The notes under the pieces: generated by a model
Seen by the model: only the letters and a program-made list of their open reading frames with translations
Told to the model about the DNA's origin: nothing
Database searches by the model: none
Translations under genes and position numbers: made by a program
Source of the DNA: Micromonospora avicenniae
GTDB taxonomy: Bacteria > Actinomycetota > Actinomycetes > Mycobacteriales > Micromonosporaceae
Length of the DNA stretch: 64,000 bases
Assembly (NCBI RefSeq): GCF_900156065.1
Contig: NZ_FTNF01000013.1
Location: forward strand, 62,001-126,000
Direction: 5' to 3'
Part shown: piece after piece, positions 51,640 to 58,972 of the stretch
Layout of the letters: every line of letters begins with the position of its first letter
Numbering within the stretch: position 1 is the first letter of the stretch

Positions 51640-51813
51640 TCAGGCGACCGCGAGCCAGACGGCCACCGCGACCAGCACCACAACGACCACGGCCGCGCCG
51701 ACGATCATCGGCAGCCGACTGGGGGCCGCCGCCGGCGCCGACGGCTCGGGCGTGTGGGCGAAGGCGCGGAAGGCTTCGGTGTTGCCGCTCGGATCGGTGT
51801 AGTTCTCAGGCAT
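51640..51813 (-). CDS. 57-residue single-pass membrane protein
   Basis: Translation starts MPENYTDPSGNTEAFRAFAH, continues with a Pro/Ala linker and ends with one hydrophobic helix (about residues 36-57, IVGAAVVVVVLVAVAVWLAVA) running to the C-terminus: a tail-anchored type. ATG 51813 is exactly six bases after a minus-strand TAGGGT, which supports a real leaderless gene despite its size. It is convergent with ackA by four bases. Function unknown. Confidence 0.72.
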   Translation of the reverse strand: MPENYTDPSGNTEAFRAFAHTPEPSAPAAAPSRLPMIVGAAVVVVVLVAVAVWLAVA

Positions 51814-51819
51814 GCGGTG

Positions 51820-51825
51820 ACCCTA
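51820..51825 (-). promoter_or_regulatory. Leaderless -10 box TAGGGT
   Basis: TAGGGT, then CACCGC, then the ATG at 51813. Confidence 0.55.
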
Positions 51826-51955
51826 GCGAAGCCGGTCCAGGCCGGCCGGTCCGCCACGGCCGCCGCCCGCGACCCGACCGTGCGGTGGACGTCATCCGGC
51901 CGGGGGTTGTCCGGCGGGAGCCGGACGGCGGGGACAACGGCCGCGCCCGGCCCCC

Positions 51956-51961
51956 TACCGT
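51956..51961 (+). promoter_or_regulatory. Leaderless -10 box TACCGT
   Basis: TACCGT, then GGAACC, then the GTG at 51968. Confidence 0.55.
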
Positions 51962-51967
51962 GGAACC

Positions 51968-52846
51968 GTGGGGACGAGGCGGCTGTTGGCAGCAGCGGTG
52001 GTGACGATGCTGCTCGCCGGCTGCGCGCCGGCCGGTGCCGTGACCGGGGCACCGGCTCCGACCGGCCGGGCGCCCGAGGGCACGTACGCCGTCGGCGTGC
52101 GTACGTTCACCCTCGACGCGGGCTCGGCGCGTCCCCTGCCGGTGACCGTCTGGTACCCGGCGAAGGGCGGGGCGGTGGCCGTCGGGCGGTTCCCGGTGGT
52201 GATCTACAGCCACGGGCTGGACAGCCTGCCCGAGCTCCACGCCGGGCTGACGAGCCGCTGGGCCGCCGCGGGCTTCGTGGTGGCCGCGCCCGCCTTCCCG
52301 AACACGCGGCGCGGCGCGGCCCGCTTCAACCGGGCGGACGTACGAAACCAGCCGGCCGACTGCTGGCGGCTGATCCGGCACCTGGTCCGGCTGGACGCGC
52401 GCCAGGACGACCCGCTCGCCGGGCACCTCGACGTCGCCCGGTTCGCGGCGGCGGGCCATTCGGCGGGCGGCTACACCACCGCTAGAATGTTCACCTCGGA
52501 CCACCCATCCCGGCTGCGCGCAGGTGTGATCGTCGCGGGCGGCGGGATGGCGGGCGGCCTCGCGGGGCAGCCCGCCCCGCTGCTCTTCGTGCACGGCACC
52601 GCCGATCCGATCGTGCCGCTGGCAGTGGGCCGCGCGGCGTACGACCGGGCTCCCGGCCCGGCCGCTTTCGTCAGCGTGCTCGGGCAGGGCCACGGCGAGT
52701 ACCTGATTCCCGGGGAGCCCGGCTTCGAGCAGGTCTTCGCCACCATGACGGACTTCCTGCGGTGGACGCTCTACGGTGACCGGGAGGCCAGGGAGAGGCT
52801 TCGTACCGATGCACGATCGCCGCTGACCCGCTATGAGTCCCGCTAG
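51968..52846 (+). CDS. Alpha/beta-hydrolase lipoprotein (PAF acetylhydrolase/chlorophyllase-like), copy 1
   Basis: A 292-residue secreted lipoprotein: lipobox MLLAGC with Cys19. The hydrolase core has RPLPVTVWYPAKGG, VVIYSHGLDSLPE (oxyanion His-Gly), GHSAGGYTT with nucleophile Ser165, and VHGTADPIVPL with the acidic residue. A late His in GQGHGEYL completes the triad. It probably cleaves an ester or lipid outside the cell. GTG 51968 is leaderless. A clear paralogue lies at 53797, with an adenylyltransferase-like gene between them. Confidence 0.87.
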   Translation: MGTRRLLAAAVVTMLLAGCAPAGAVTGAPAPTGRAPEGTYAVGVRTFTLDAGSARPLPVTVWYPAKGGAVAVGRFPVVIYSHGLDSLPELHAGLTSRWAAAGFVVAAPAFPNTRRGAARFNRADVRNQPADCWRLIRHLVRLDARQDDPLAGHLDVARFAAAGHSAGGYTTARMFTSDHPSRLRAGVIVAGGGMAGGLAGQPAPLLFVHGTADPIVPLAVGRAAYDRAPGPAAFVSVLGQGHGEYLIPGEPGFEQVFATMTDFLRWTLYGDREARERLRTDARSPLTRYESR

Positions 52847-52872
52847 GCCCGCGCCGGGGCGGGACGGCCGGG

Positions 52873-52878
52873 TACGGT
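52873..52878 (+). promoter_or_regulatory. Leaderless -10 box TACGGT
   Basis: TACGGT, then CGGCGA, then the GTG at 52885. Confidence 0.55.
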
Positions 52879-52884
52879 CGGCGA

Positions 52885-53406
52885 GTGGACGGGCTCGCGG
52901 AGCGGCAGTTGCAGAGCGTGGACGAGGTGGTCGCAACGGCCGGTGCAGCCGGCATCGAGGTGTGGCTGCGCGGCGGCTGGGCGATGGACTTCCACCTCGG
53001 GCGGGTGACCCGGCCGCACGTCGACGTCGACTGGTACTGCTGGCGCGCGGACGTGGACCGCCTGGCCGCGTCGTTGACCGGTCGTGGCTGGCAACCCGAC
53101 CCCCGGATGCCGGCCGAGGTACAGCTGGACCTGTTCTGGGACGACGTCGAGGTGAGCTTCGCCTACCTGGCGCAGGACGCCGGCGGCAAGGTCACGGTGG
53201 GCGCGGGCCCGTGGGCGGGCACGCAGCTGCCCACGGGAATGCTCGACGGCCCGCCCGGAAGGATCGGCTCGCACACCGCACCGGTCATCTCGGTGGCCGC
53301 ACAGATCGAGTTCAAGGAGATGTTCCCGGTCTGGATGCCGGAGCGCCCCCGCCGACCTAAGGACGCCGACGATCTCGCCCGGCTGCGCGCGTCCTTCATC
53401 GCCTAG
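52885..53406 (+). CDS. AadB/LinA-like nucleotidyltransferase
   Basis: A 173-residue small nucleotidyltransferase. LRGGWAMDFHLGR (28-40) is the GGWAxD motif and RPHVDVDW (43-50) supplies the His and two metal-binding Asp residues. LDLFWDDVEVSFAY and the closing RPKDADDLARL also fit the aminoglycoside 2''-adenylyltransferase family. These add AMP to antibiotic hydroxyls, but many chromosomal homologues have unknown substrates. Leaderless GTG start. It sits between two hydrolase paralogues with no link evident. Confidence 0.82.
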   Translation: MDGLAERQLQSVDEVVATAGAAGIEVWLRGGWAMDFHLGRVTRPHVDVDWYCWRADVDRLAASLTGRGWQPDPRMPAEVQLDLFWDDVEVSFAYLAQDAGGKVTVGAGPWAGTQLPTGMLDGPPGRIGSHTAPVISVAAQIEFKEMFPVWMPERPRRPKDADDLARLRASFIA

Positions 53407-53449
53407 CGAACCGACCGGCGACGAGCCGTCGCGGATCAGGTCTTCCGTA

Positions 53450-53541
53450 GCGCGGCCGGGCGGCGCGGTCGGGCGGCACCGCGAGGGCGGCGCGGTCGGC
53501 CAGCGCGGCTGGGCAGCGCGGTCGGAAGGCGCGGCCAGCAA
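53450..53541. repeat. 13-bp tandem repeat, about seven copies
   Basis: Units at 53450, 53463, 53476 (14 bp), 53490, 53503, 53516 and 53529 follow the pattern GCGCGG[CT][CT]GGGCG with decay in the last bases. The array has no open reading frame of note. Confidence 0.75.
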
Positions 53542-53549
53542 GGTTTCAA

Positions 53550-53601
53550 CCGAGCTTGATGACTGTGAGGCATTTTTATACCTCAGAGTCATCAAGCTCG
53601 G
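53550..53601. repeat. 52-bp imperfect palindrome
   Basis: 21-bp arms (53550-53570 and 53581-53601) are complementary except for one position, around loop CATTTTTATA. The AT-rich loop and GAGCTTGATGACT arm differ sharply from local composition. Confidence 0.85.
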
Positions 53602-53783
53602 CGCCGTCGGCTGCCGCCCCCGCAGGCAGTGCCGACGTTGTCCTCGTCGGGGCAGGTCTGTCCGCCGGACCGTACAAGATCGATGACCGTGTCGAGCCGG
53701 ACCGAACCGATGGCGACCGCGACGGCGGACGGCGACGGCGACGGTGGTCGGTCCGTTGGCCGGCCCGCACCCCAGCGGTCGGG

Positions 53784-53789
53784 CACAAT
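53784..53789 (+). promoter_or_regulatory. Leaderless -10 box CACAAT
   Basis: CACAAT, seven bases before the ATG at 53797; a weaker match than TANNNT. Confidence 0.4.
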
Positions 53790-53796
53790 CGGATTC

Positions 53797-54765
53797 ATGT
53801 CCCGTCGTCGGCGCGCCGCCCTGCTCGCCGCCGTTCTGTTCGCGGCCGGCTCGGCGGGCTGTTCCGGCAAGGCGCCCACTCCCGAGCGGCCGACCGCCCC
53901 GGCCGACCGTCCGGCGAGCGCCACGCCGGCACCCCGGGTACCCGAGGGCACGGCGCCCGCGCGGGACTTCGGGGTCGGCGTACGACAGCTGAAGCTGAAC
54001 CGCGACGGCGGCCGCCCCCTCCCGGTGACCGTCTGGTACCCGGCGGCCGGGCCGCCCGGGGGCGAGCCGGAACACGCGGCCGCGGCGGCCGACGGAAGGT
54101 TTCCGGTCGTGATGTTCAGCCACGGCCTGGGTGGCCGGCCGGACGACTACGAGGCTCTGTTGACCCGCTGGGCGGCGGCGGGCTTCGTGGTGGCCGCGCC
54201 GACCTTCCCGCACACCTCGCGGAACGCCGATGCGAACGTGCTCGACGTGCTCAACCAGCCGGCCGACGTGTCGTACGCGCTGACCCAGGTGCTCGCGCTC
54301 GACCACAGGGCCGGTGACCAGCTACGCGGCCGGCTCGCCACCGATCGGGTGGCGGCAGCCGGGCACTCGGCGGGCGGAGTCACCACCATCGGCCTCTTCA
54401 CCGCCGGGCGAGACGAGCGGTTGGACGCGGGCGTGGTCTTCGCCGGCACGGCGCTCGGCGTGGGCACGGCGTTCGCCGGCACGGCCGCCCCGCAGTTCTT
54501 CGTGCACGGTGAGCTGGACGAGGTGGTCGAGTACGCGGCGGGCAAGGCCGTCTACGACGCGGTGCCCTGGCCTAAGGCGATGCTCAGCCTCACCAGGGGC
54601 GACCACGGGAGGGCGTTGCTCTCCGACGGGGCGGCGATGCGGGTCGTCGCGGACACCACTGTCGAGTTCCTCCGCTGGACCCTGTACGGCGACCCGGCGG
54701 CCAAGAAGCGCATCCCCACCGACGCCACCCGCGGCAACCTAGCCACCCTGGACAACCGCCTCTAA
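53797..54765 (+). CDS. Alpha/beta-hydrolase lipoprotein, copy 2
   Basis: A 322-residue paralogue of the protein at 51968. The signal ends GSAGC with Cys22 as lipid anchor. Shared blocks are RPLPVTVWYPA, FPVVMFSHGLGG, RWAAAGFVVAAPTFPHT, NQPADV, AAAGHSAGGVTT with nucleophile Ser191, FVHGELDEVV, RGDHGRAL and the ending FLRWTLYGDPAAKKR. It is longer at the N-terminus and linker. Likely the same type of extracellular ester hydrolysis with a shifted substrate. Leaderless ATG. Confidence 0.87.
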   Translation: MSRRRRAALLAAVLFAAGSAGCSGKAPTPERPTAPADRPASATPAPRVPEGTAPARDFGVGVRQLKLNRDGGRPLPVTVWYPAAGPPGGEPEHAAAAADGRFPVVMFSHGLGGRPDDYEALLTRWAAAGFVVAAPTFPHTSRNADANVLDVLNQPADVSYALTQVLALDHRAGDQLRGRLATDRVAAAGHSAGGVTTIGLFTAGRDERLDAGVVFAGTALGVGTAFAGTAAPQFFVHGELDEVVEYAAGKAVYDAVPWPKAMLSLTRGDHGRALLSDGAAMRVVADTTVEFLRWTLYGDPAAKKRIPTDATRGNLATLDNRL

Positions 54766-54789
54766 CTCCCGCGCCACCCTCCGAGGGGG

Positions 54790-55743
54790 TCAGGCGGTGT
54801 GGTCGATGACGATCTTGCCGAAGGCTTCGCCGGAATGTAGGCGGGCGAAGGCCTCCTCGACCTTGCTGAATGGCACCACGCTGTCCACCACCGGGCGGAC
54901 CTGCCGTTCGGCGCAGAACGCCAGCAGGTCGTAGAGCTCCCCCGGGGTACCCATCGAGGTGCCGAGGATCTCCAGCTGCATGGCGAAGACCCGGCGCAGG
55001 TTGACCTTCGGCTCGTGCCCGGCGGTGGCCCCGGAGACCACGATCCGGGCACCCGGCGCCGCGGACTTCAGCGAGTGGTCGAAGGTGGCCGCGCCGACCG
55101 TCTCGATCACCACGTTCACCCGCTCCGGCAGCCGGGCCCCCGGCTCGACCCCGGTCGCGCCCAGCGCCGCGATCCGCTCGCGCTTGCCGGCGTCCCGACT
55201 GGTCGCGTACACCCGCTTGCCCATCGCAGCGGCGAGCACGACGGCCGCCGTCGACACCCCGCCGCCGGCGCCCTGCACCAGCACGGAGTCGGCCTCGTCC
55301 AACCGGCCCTTGGTGGTCAGCATCCGCCACGCGGTGAGCCAGGCCGTGGGCAGGCAGGCCGCGTCGGCCGGCGACAGCCCGTCGGGCAGTGGCACCAGGT
55401 TCGCCCGCGGTACGGCCACCCGCTCGGCGAGGGTGCCCGGGAAGTACTCGGAGAGGATGGAGGATCCGCGCGGGTCGCCCGGGGTGGGCACGATCGGGTA
55501 GACGACCACCTCCCTACCCTCCGGGTCCACGCCCGCCGCGTCGCAGCCGAGCACCATCGGCAGCTGCGCCTCGGTGAGGCCGACACCGCGCAGCGACCAG
55601 AGGTCGTGGTGGTTGAGCGAGCTGGCCCGCACCTCGACGGTCACCCAGTCGTCGGCCGGGTGGGTCGGCTCCGGCCGCTCCCCGACGGCGAGCGCGGCGA
55701 GCGGGTCGGTGTCATCGAAACGGGAGGCGAAGGCGGCACGCAT
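54790..55743 (-). CDS. Zinc-binding-dehydrogenase family quinone oxidoreductase-like protein
   Basis: A 317-residue medium-chain dehydrogenase/reductase. The GroES-like N-domain has VEVRASSLNHHDLWSLRG and VLGCDAAGVDPEGREVV; the nucleotide domain has VLVQGAGGGVSTAAVVLAAAMGKRVYATS. No structural-zinc cysteine cluster is seen, which fits zinc-free, NADPH-dependent quinone/enoyl reductases. ATG 55743 is seven bases after a minus-strand TACGGT box, so the longer GTG start at 55752 is less likely. Convergent with the hydrolase gene. Confidence 0.9.
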   Translation of the reverse strand: MRAAFASRFDDTDPLAALAVGERPEPTHPADDWVTVEVRASSLNHHDLWSLRGVGLTEAQLPMVLGCDAAGVDPEGREVVVYPIVPTPGDPRGSSILSEYFPGTLAERVAVPRANLVPLPDGLSPADAACLPTAWLTAWRMLTTKGRLDEADSVLVQGAGGGVSTAAVVLAAAMGKRVYATSRDAGKRERIAALGATGVEPGARLPERVNVVIETVGAATFDHSLKSAAPGARIVVSGATAGHEPKVNLRRVFAMQLEILGTSMGTPGELYDLLAFCAERQVRPVVDSVVPFSKVEEAFARLHSGEAFGKIVIDHTA

Positions 55744-55750
55744 GGTCGGC

Positions 55751-55756
55751 ACCGTA
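55751..55756 (-). promoter_or_regulatory. Leaderless -10 box TACGGT
   Basis: TACGGT, then GCCGACC, then the ATG at 55743. Confidence 0.5.
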
Positions 55757-55779
55757 ACAAGCTGAGCGGCCGTTAAGAA

Positions 55780-55814
55780 GGCCCATTTCTGTGCCGAACG
55801 CGACAGAATGGGCC
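55780..55814 (-). terminator. Hairpin terminator after malic enzyme gene
   Basis: GGCCCATT-T-CTGT (55780-55792) pairs with ACAGAATGGGCC (55803-55814) with one bulged T; TTCTTAAC follows on the minus strand. Confidence 0.7.
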
Positions 55815-55836
55815 GCTATCGGCCTGGGCGGCGAGT

Positions 55837-57015
55837 TCAGGCGCGGGCGACGCCGTCCCGGCGGGCCGCCTCGGCGACCGCTTCCGCCACCGCGGGCGCG
55901 ACCCGCGGGTCCAGCGGTGACGGCACGATCGCGTCGGCGGTGAGCGTCTCGGCGACCACTCCGGCGATGGCGTCGGCGGCGGCCACCTTCATCCCGTCGG
56001 TGATCCGGGTCGCCCGGGCGTCGAGCGCCCCCCGGAACACTCCGGGGAAGGCGAGCACGTTGTTGATCTGGTTCGGGTAGTCGCTGCGTCCGGTGGCGAC
56101 CACGGCGACGTGCCGGGCAGCCACCTCCGGGTGCACCTCGGGGGTGGGGTTGGCCAGGGCGAAGACGATGCCGTCCGCCGCCATGCCGGCCACCGCCGCC
56201 TCCGGGATCTGCCCGCCGGAGACGCCGATCAGCACGTCCGCGTCACGCAGCGCCTCGGTGATGTCGCCGGTACGACCATCGGCGTTGGTCGTCGCGGCCA
56301 GCTCGGCCTTCGTACCGCTCAGGTCGGTGCGGTGCCGGCCGATGATCCCCTTGGAGTCGCAGACCACCACCTGGTCGGGGTCCACCCCGCCCGCGATCAG
56401 CATCCTGGTCACGGCGACACCGGCCGCGCCGGCGCCGCTCACGGCCACCCGCAGGTCGCCGAGCTTGCGGGTGAGCAGCGTCGCCGCGTTGCGCAGCGCG
56501 GCCAGCACCACGATGGCGGTGCCGTGCTGGTCGTCGTGGAAGACCGGGATGTCCAGCGCCTCGTCGAGCCGACGCTCCACCTCGAAGCAGCGCGGCGCGC
56601 TGATGTCCTCCAGGTTGATTCCGCCGAACGAGGGCGCGAGCGCCCGCACGGTCGCGACGATCTCGTCCACGTCCTGGGTGTCCAGGCAGACGGGGACCGC
56701 GTCCACGCCGGCGAACTGCTTGAACAGCACCGCCTTGCCCTCCATCACGGGCAGCGCCGCTCGTGGACCGATGTTGCCGAGCCCGAGCACCGCCGAGCCG
56801 TCGGTGACCACCGCGACGGTGTGCGCGGTCCAGGTGTAGTCGGCGGCCAGGCCCGGGTCGGCGGCGATCGCCTCGCACACCCGGGCGACCCCCGGGGTGT
56901 ACGCCAGGGAGAGATCCTCCCGGCTGGTGAGCGGCACCGTCGAGGCGATGGCCATCTTCCCGCCGCGGTGCAGCTGGAAGACGGGGTCAGCGGGGTCCAC
57001 GGAGGACGAAGGCAT
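55837..57015 (-). CDS. NAD(P)-dependent malic enzyme
   Basis: A 392-residue short-form malic enzyme that decarboxylates malate to pyruvate. LSLAYTPGVARVCE holds the catalytic Tyr39, GKAVLFKQFAG the catalytic Lys, and INLEDISAPRCFEVE with PVFHDDQHGTAIV the metal ligands. VAVSGAGAAGVAVTRML is the dinucleotide fold. It lacks the phosphotransacetylase-like extension of the MaeB type. ATG 57015 follows GGAG at seven bases. Monocistronic with its own hairpin terminator. Confidence 0.95.
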   Translation of the reverse strand: MPSSSVDPADPVFQLHRGGKMAIASTVPLTSREDLSLAYTPGVARVCEAIAADPGLAADYTWTAHTVAVVTDGSAVLGLGNIGPRAALPVMEGKAVLFKQFAGVDAVPVCLDTQDVDEIVATVRALAPSFGGINLEDISAPRCFEVERRLDEALDIPVFHDDQHGTAIVVLAALRNAATLLTRKLGDLRVAVSGAGAAGVAVTRMLIAGGVDPDQVVVCDSKGIIGRHRTDLSGTKAELAATTNADGRTGDITEALRDADVLIGVSGGQIPEAAVAGMAADGIVFALANPTPEVHPEVAARHVAVVATGRSDYPNQINNVLAFPGVFRGALDARATRITDGMKVAAADAIAGVVAETLTADAIVPSPLDPRVAPAVAEAVAEAARRDGVARA

Positions 57016-57157
57016 TGGTGACTCCAGAACTCTGTCGAGCAGACGGGGCGGCCCGCTCGGTGCGCGAGGTGGGCGGCGAGCGGCGGCGCGCGGTGCGGGG
57101 GTCACCCGGGCACTTTCCGAGCATAGTGTCGGAGGCGCCCTCCGGACGTGCGCAGGG

Positions 57158-57508
57158 TCATAACGGTCGCGCGCCGACCCGGCCGGGCCGGGGCCAGTAA
57201 CGAACCAGGACCCGGCCCCGCACGTCGGCCACGCCGTACGCGCGGGAGTCGTCGGTGATCAGGTCGTTGTCCCCGCGCAGCCACCAGCCGCCGTCCTGCG
57301 GCCGTACCGCGCGCTTGACCACCAGGAGGTCCGGGCGGCTGCGGAAGACCGCCACCACCACGTCTCCGGGGCGTACCGGTCGACCGCCCCGGCGCACCAG
57401 CAGCGCGTCGCCGTGGCGCAGGGTCGGCGCCATGGACGGGCCGGTCACCAGGACCGCGGTCAGCGGCCAGCGGAGCCGGTGCGGCTCCGCCGGGTGACTG
57501 GGCGGCAT
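57158..57508 (-). CDS. sodX: Nickel-type superoxide dismutase maturation protease (S26 family)
   Basis: A 116-residue signal-peptidase-I-like protease. The Ser/Lys dyad is Ser25 (GPSMAPTL) and Lys65 (LLVVKRAVRP), followed by WWLRGDNDLITDDSRAYG. There is no evident membrane anchor, as in SodX, the peptidase that removes the propeptide of nickel superoxide dismutase. Identification rests on the divergent sodN gene only 82 bp away. ATG 57508 follows GGTGGAGG. In Streptomyces sodX lies downstream of sodN; here they are divergent and can share control sites. Confidence 0.9.
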   Translation of the reverse strand: MPPSHPAEPHRLRWPLTAVLVTGPSMAPTLRHGDALLVRRGGRPVRPGDVVVAVFRSRPDLLVVKRAVRPQDGGWWLRGDNDLITDDSRAYGVADVRGRVLVRYWPRPGRVGARPL

Positions 57509-57590
57509 GGTTTCACCTCCACCGGGTCGGGGAGCCGGTCCAGGAGTAATGTCGTCTTGGATCATCGCAAACTTCCCATGGAGGATCCCG
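57509..57590. promoter_or_regulatory. Shared sodX-sodN control region
   Basis: These 82 bp must hold both promoters. TTGGATCATCGCAA (57558-57571) is a loose TTG-N8-CAA dyad lying ahead of the sodN ribosome site GGAGG (57580-57584). Nickel-responsive Nur represses sodN-type genes' counterparts in Streptomyces, but the dyad does not match a Nur box well, so this is only a candidate. Confidence 0.3.
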
Positions 57591-57995
57591 ATGCGACTTC
57601 CGCGCATCCTTACGCCCCGCGTCACGGCGAGCGCCCACTGCGACCTGCCGTGCGGCGTCTACGACCCGGCCCAGGCCCGCATCGAGGCCGAGTCGGTGAA
57701 AATGATCTGCGAGAAGTACCAGGCGAACACCGACCCGGAGTTCCGTACCCGCGCGGTCATCATCAAGGAGCAGCGCGCCGAGCTGGTCAAGCACCACCTC
57801 TGGGTGCTCTGGACGGACTACTTCAAGGCCACCCACTTCGAGAAGTACCCGCAGCTGCACCAGCTCTTCAACGAGGCCACCAAGCTCGCCGGTTCCGGCG
57901 GCGTCAAGGGCAGCCTCGACCCGGCCACCGCCGACCAGCTGCTGCAGAAGATCGACGAGATCGCCAAGATCTTCTGGGAGACCAAGAAGGCGTGA
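57591..57995 (+). CDS. sodN: Nickel superoxide dismutase
   Basis: A 134-residue NiSOD precursor. The first 15 residues (MRLPRILTPRVTASA) are the propeptide removed by SodX. The mature enzyme begins with the nickel hook HCDLPCGVYDP (His16, Cys17, Cys21), whose N-terminal amine, His and two Cys bind Ni. The rest is the four-helix bundle ending KIFWETKKA. It destroys superoxide in the cytosol as a hexamer. ATG 57591 follows GGAGG. Its TGA overlaps the next gene's GTG, so an acetyltransferase is co-translated. Confidence 0.97.
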   Translation: MRLPRILTPRVTASAHCDLPCGVYDPAQARIEAESVKMICEKYQANTDPEFRTRAVIIKEQRAELVKHHLWVLWTDYFKATHFEKYPQLHQLFNEATKLAGSGGVKGSLDPATADQLLQKIDEIAKIFWETKKA

Positions 57996-58516
57996 CCCTC
58001 GGGGCTCAGGCACCGACGATCCGGCCGGTACGTCCCGAGGACGTGCCGGCCGTCGTCGCGATGGTGCACGAACTAGCGGCGTACGAACGCGCTCCCGACC
58101 AGTGCCACCTCACCGACGAGCAGCTGACCACCGCGCTGTTCGGTCCGGCGCCCGCGCTCTTCGGTCACGTTGCCGTGGACGCGCGGGACGAGCCGATCGG
58201 GTTCGCGCTCTGGTTCCTCAACTTCTCCACCTGGGCCGGCGTGCACGGCATCTACCTGGAGGACCTCTACGTGCGTCCGGCGGCCCGGGGCAGCGGCGCG
58301 GGCCGGCTCCTGCTGGCCACCCTCGCATCGATCTGCGTCGAGCGGGGCTACCGCCGGCTCGAATGGTGGATGATCAACTGGAACCCGGCGGCCGGCTTCT
58401 ACGCGGCGATCGGCGCGGAGAAGATGGACGAGTGGGTTCCCTACCGGCTCAGCGGCGAGGCTCTGCACGGACTGGCCGCCCAGGCGGTGACGGCCCCCAC
58501 GCGCACGACCGTCTGA
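57992..58516 (+). CDS. GNAT family N-acetyltransferase (diamine acetyltransferase-like)
   Basis: A 174-residue GNAT protein. TIRPVRPEDVPAVVAMVHELAAYERAPDQ, GHVAVDARDEPIGFALWFLNFSTWAGVHGIYLEDLYV and RPAARGSGAGRLLLATLA (acetyl-CoA pyrophosphate loop) closely follow spermidine/diamine acetyltransferases, as does WWMINWNPAAGFYAAIGAE. It transfers acetyl from CoA to a small amine. GTG 57992 overlaps the sodN stop (GTGA). The link between amine acetylation and NiSOD is not explained. Confidence 0.9.
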   Translation: MTLGAQAPTIRPVRPEDVPAVVAMVHELAAYERAPDQCHLTDEQLTTALFGPAPALFGHVAVDARDEPIGFALWFLNFSTWAGVHGIYLEDLYVRPAARGSGAGRLLLATLASICVERGYRRLEWWMINWNPAAGFYAAIGAEKMDEWVPYRLSGEALHGLAAQAVTAPTRTTV

Positions 58517-58545
58517 GCGGGTAGAGTCCCCGACCGGGGGGATGA

Positions 58546-58956
58546 GTGGTGACTCAACTGACCGGCCAGGCGGCCACCGGCGACGATGTCGTGCACCTCA
58601 CCGTGCCCGCTGACGGCGGCTACCTGGGTGTGCTCCGCACCGCCACCGCCGGCCTCGCGGCCCGGCTGCAGTTCGCCCTCGACGAGATCGAGGATCTGCG
58701 GATCGCCGTCGACGAGGCCTGCGCGATGCTGTTGGCCGTCGCCACGTCCGACGCCGAGTTGGAGTGTCGGTTCTCGGTGACCGAGGACGCCCTGACCGTC
58801 GAGGTGACCGTCCCGACCGTCCGCGGCGCGGCGCTCCCCGCCGAGTCGTCCTTCGCGTGGAAGGTGCTCACCGCGCTGACCACGTCGGCCCGCGCCACCG
58901 CCAGTGACGGGCGGGCCACCATCTCGCTGCTCACGCGACGGTCCACCGGCTACTGA
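58546..58956 (+). CDS. Anti-sigma regulatory factor, RsbW/SpoIIAB-like ATPase-fold protein
   Basis: A 136-residue GHKL-fold protein. LHTVPAD-like HLTVPADGGYLGVLRTATAGLA opens it, and DEIEDLRIAVDEACAMLLAVA is the N-box with the metal-binding Glu/Asn region (here EACAML in place of EAxxN). Such proteins bind and may phosphorylate anti-anti-sigma factors in SigB/SigF-like partner switching. The usual downstream sigma gene is missing; the next gene is on the other strand. GTG 58546 or 58549 behind GGGGGGATG; TAGAGT near 58522 may be the -10 box. Confidence 0.85.
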   Translation: MVTQLTGQAATGDDVVHLTVPADGGYLGVLRTATAGLAARLQFALDEIEDLRIAVDEACAMLLAVATSDAELECRFSVTEDALTVEVTVPTVRGAALPAESSFAWKVLTALTTSARATASDGRATISLLTRRSTGY

Positions 58957-58972
58957 GCCGCCGCCGGCCTGG

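Larger units (their letters stand above)
53407..53796. other. 390-bp intergenic region with minisatellite and palindrome
   Basis: No gene is convincing. It holds a 13-bp tandem repeat (53450-53541), a 52-bp near-perfect palindrome with an AT-rich loop (53550-53601) and, at its end, the leaderless promoter of the second hydrolase gene (53784-53789). Confidence 0.7.
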
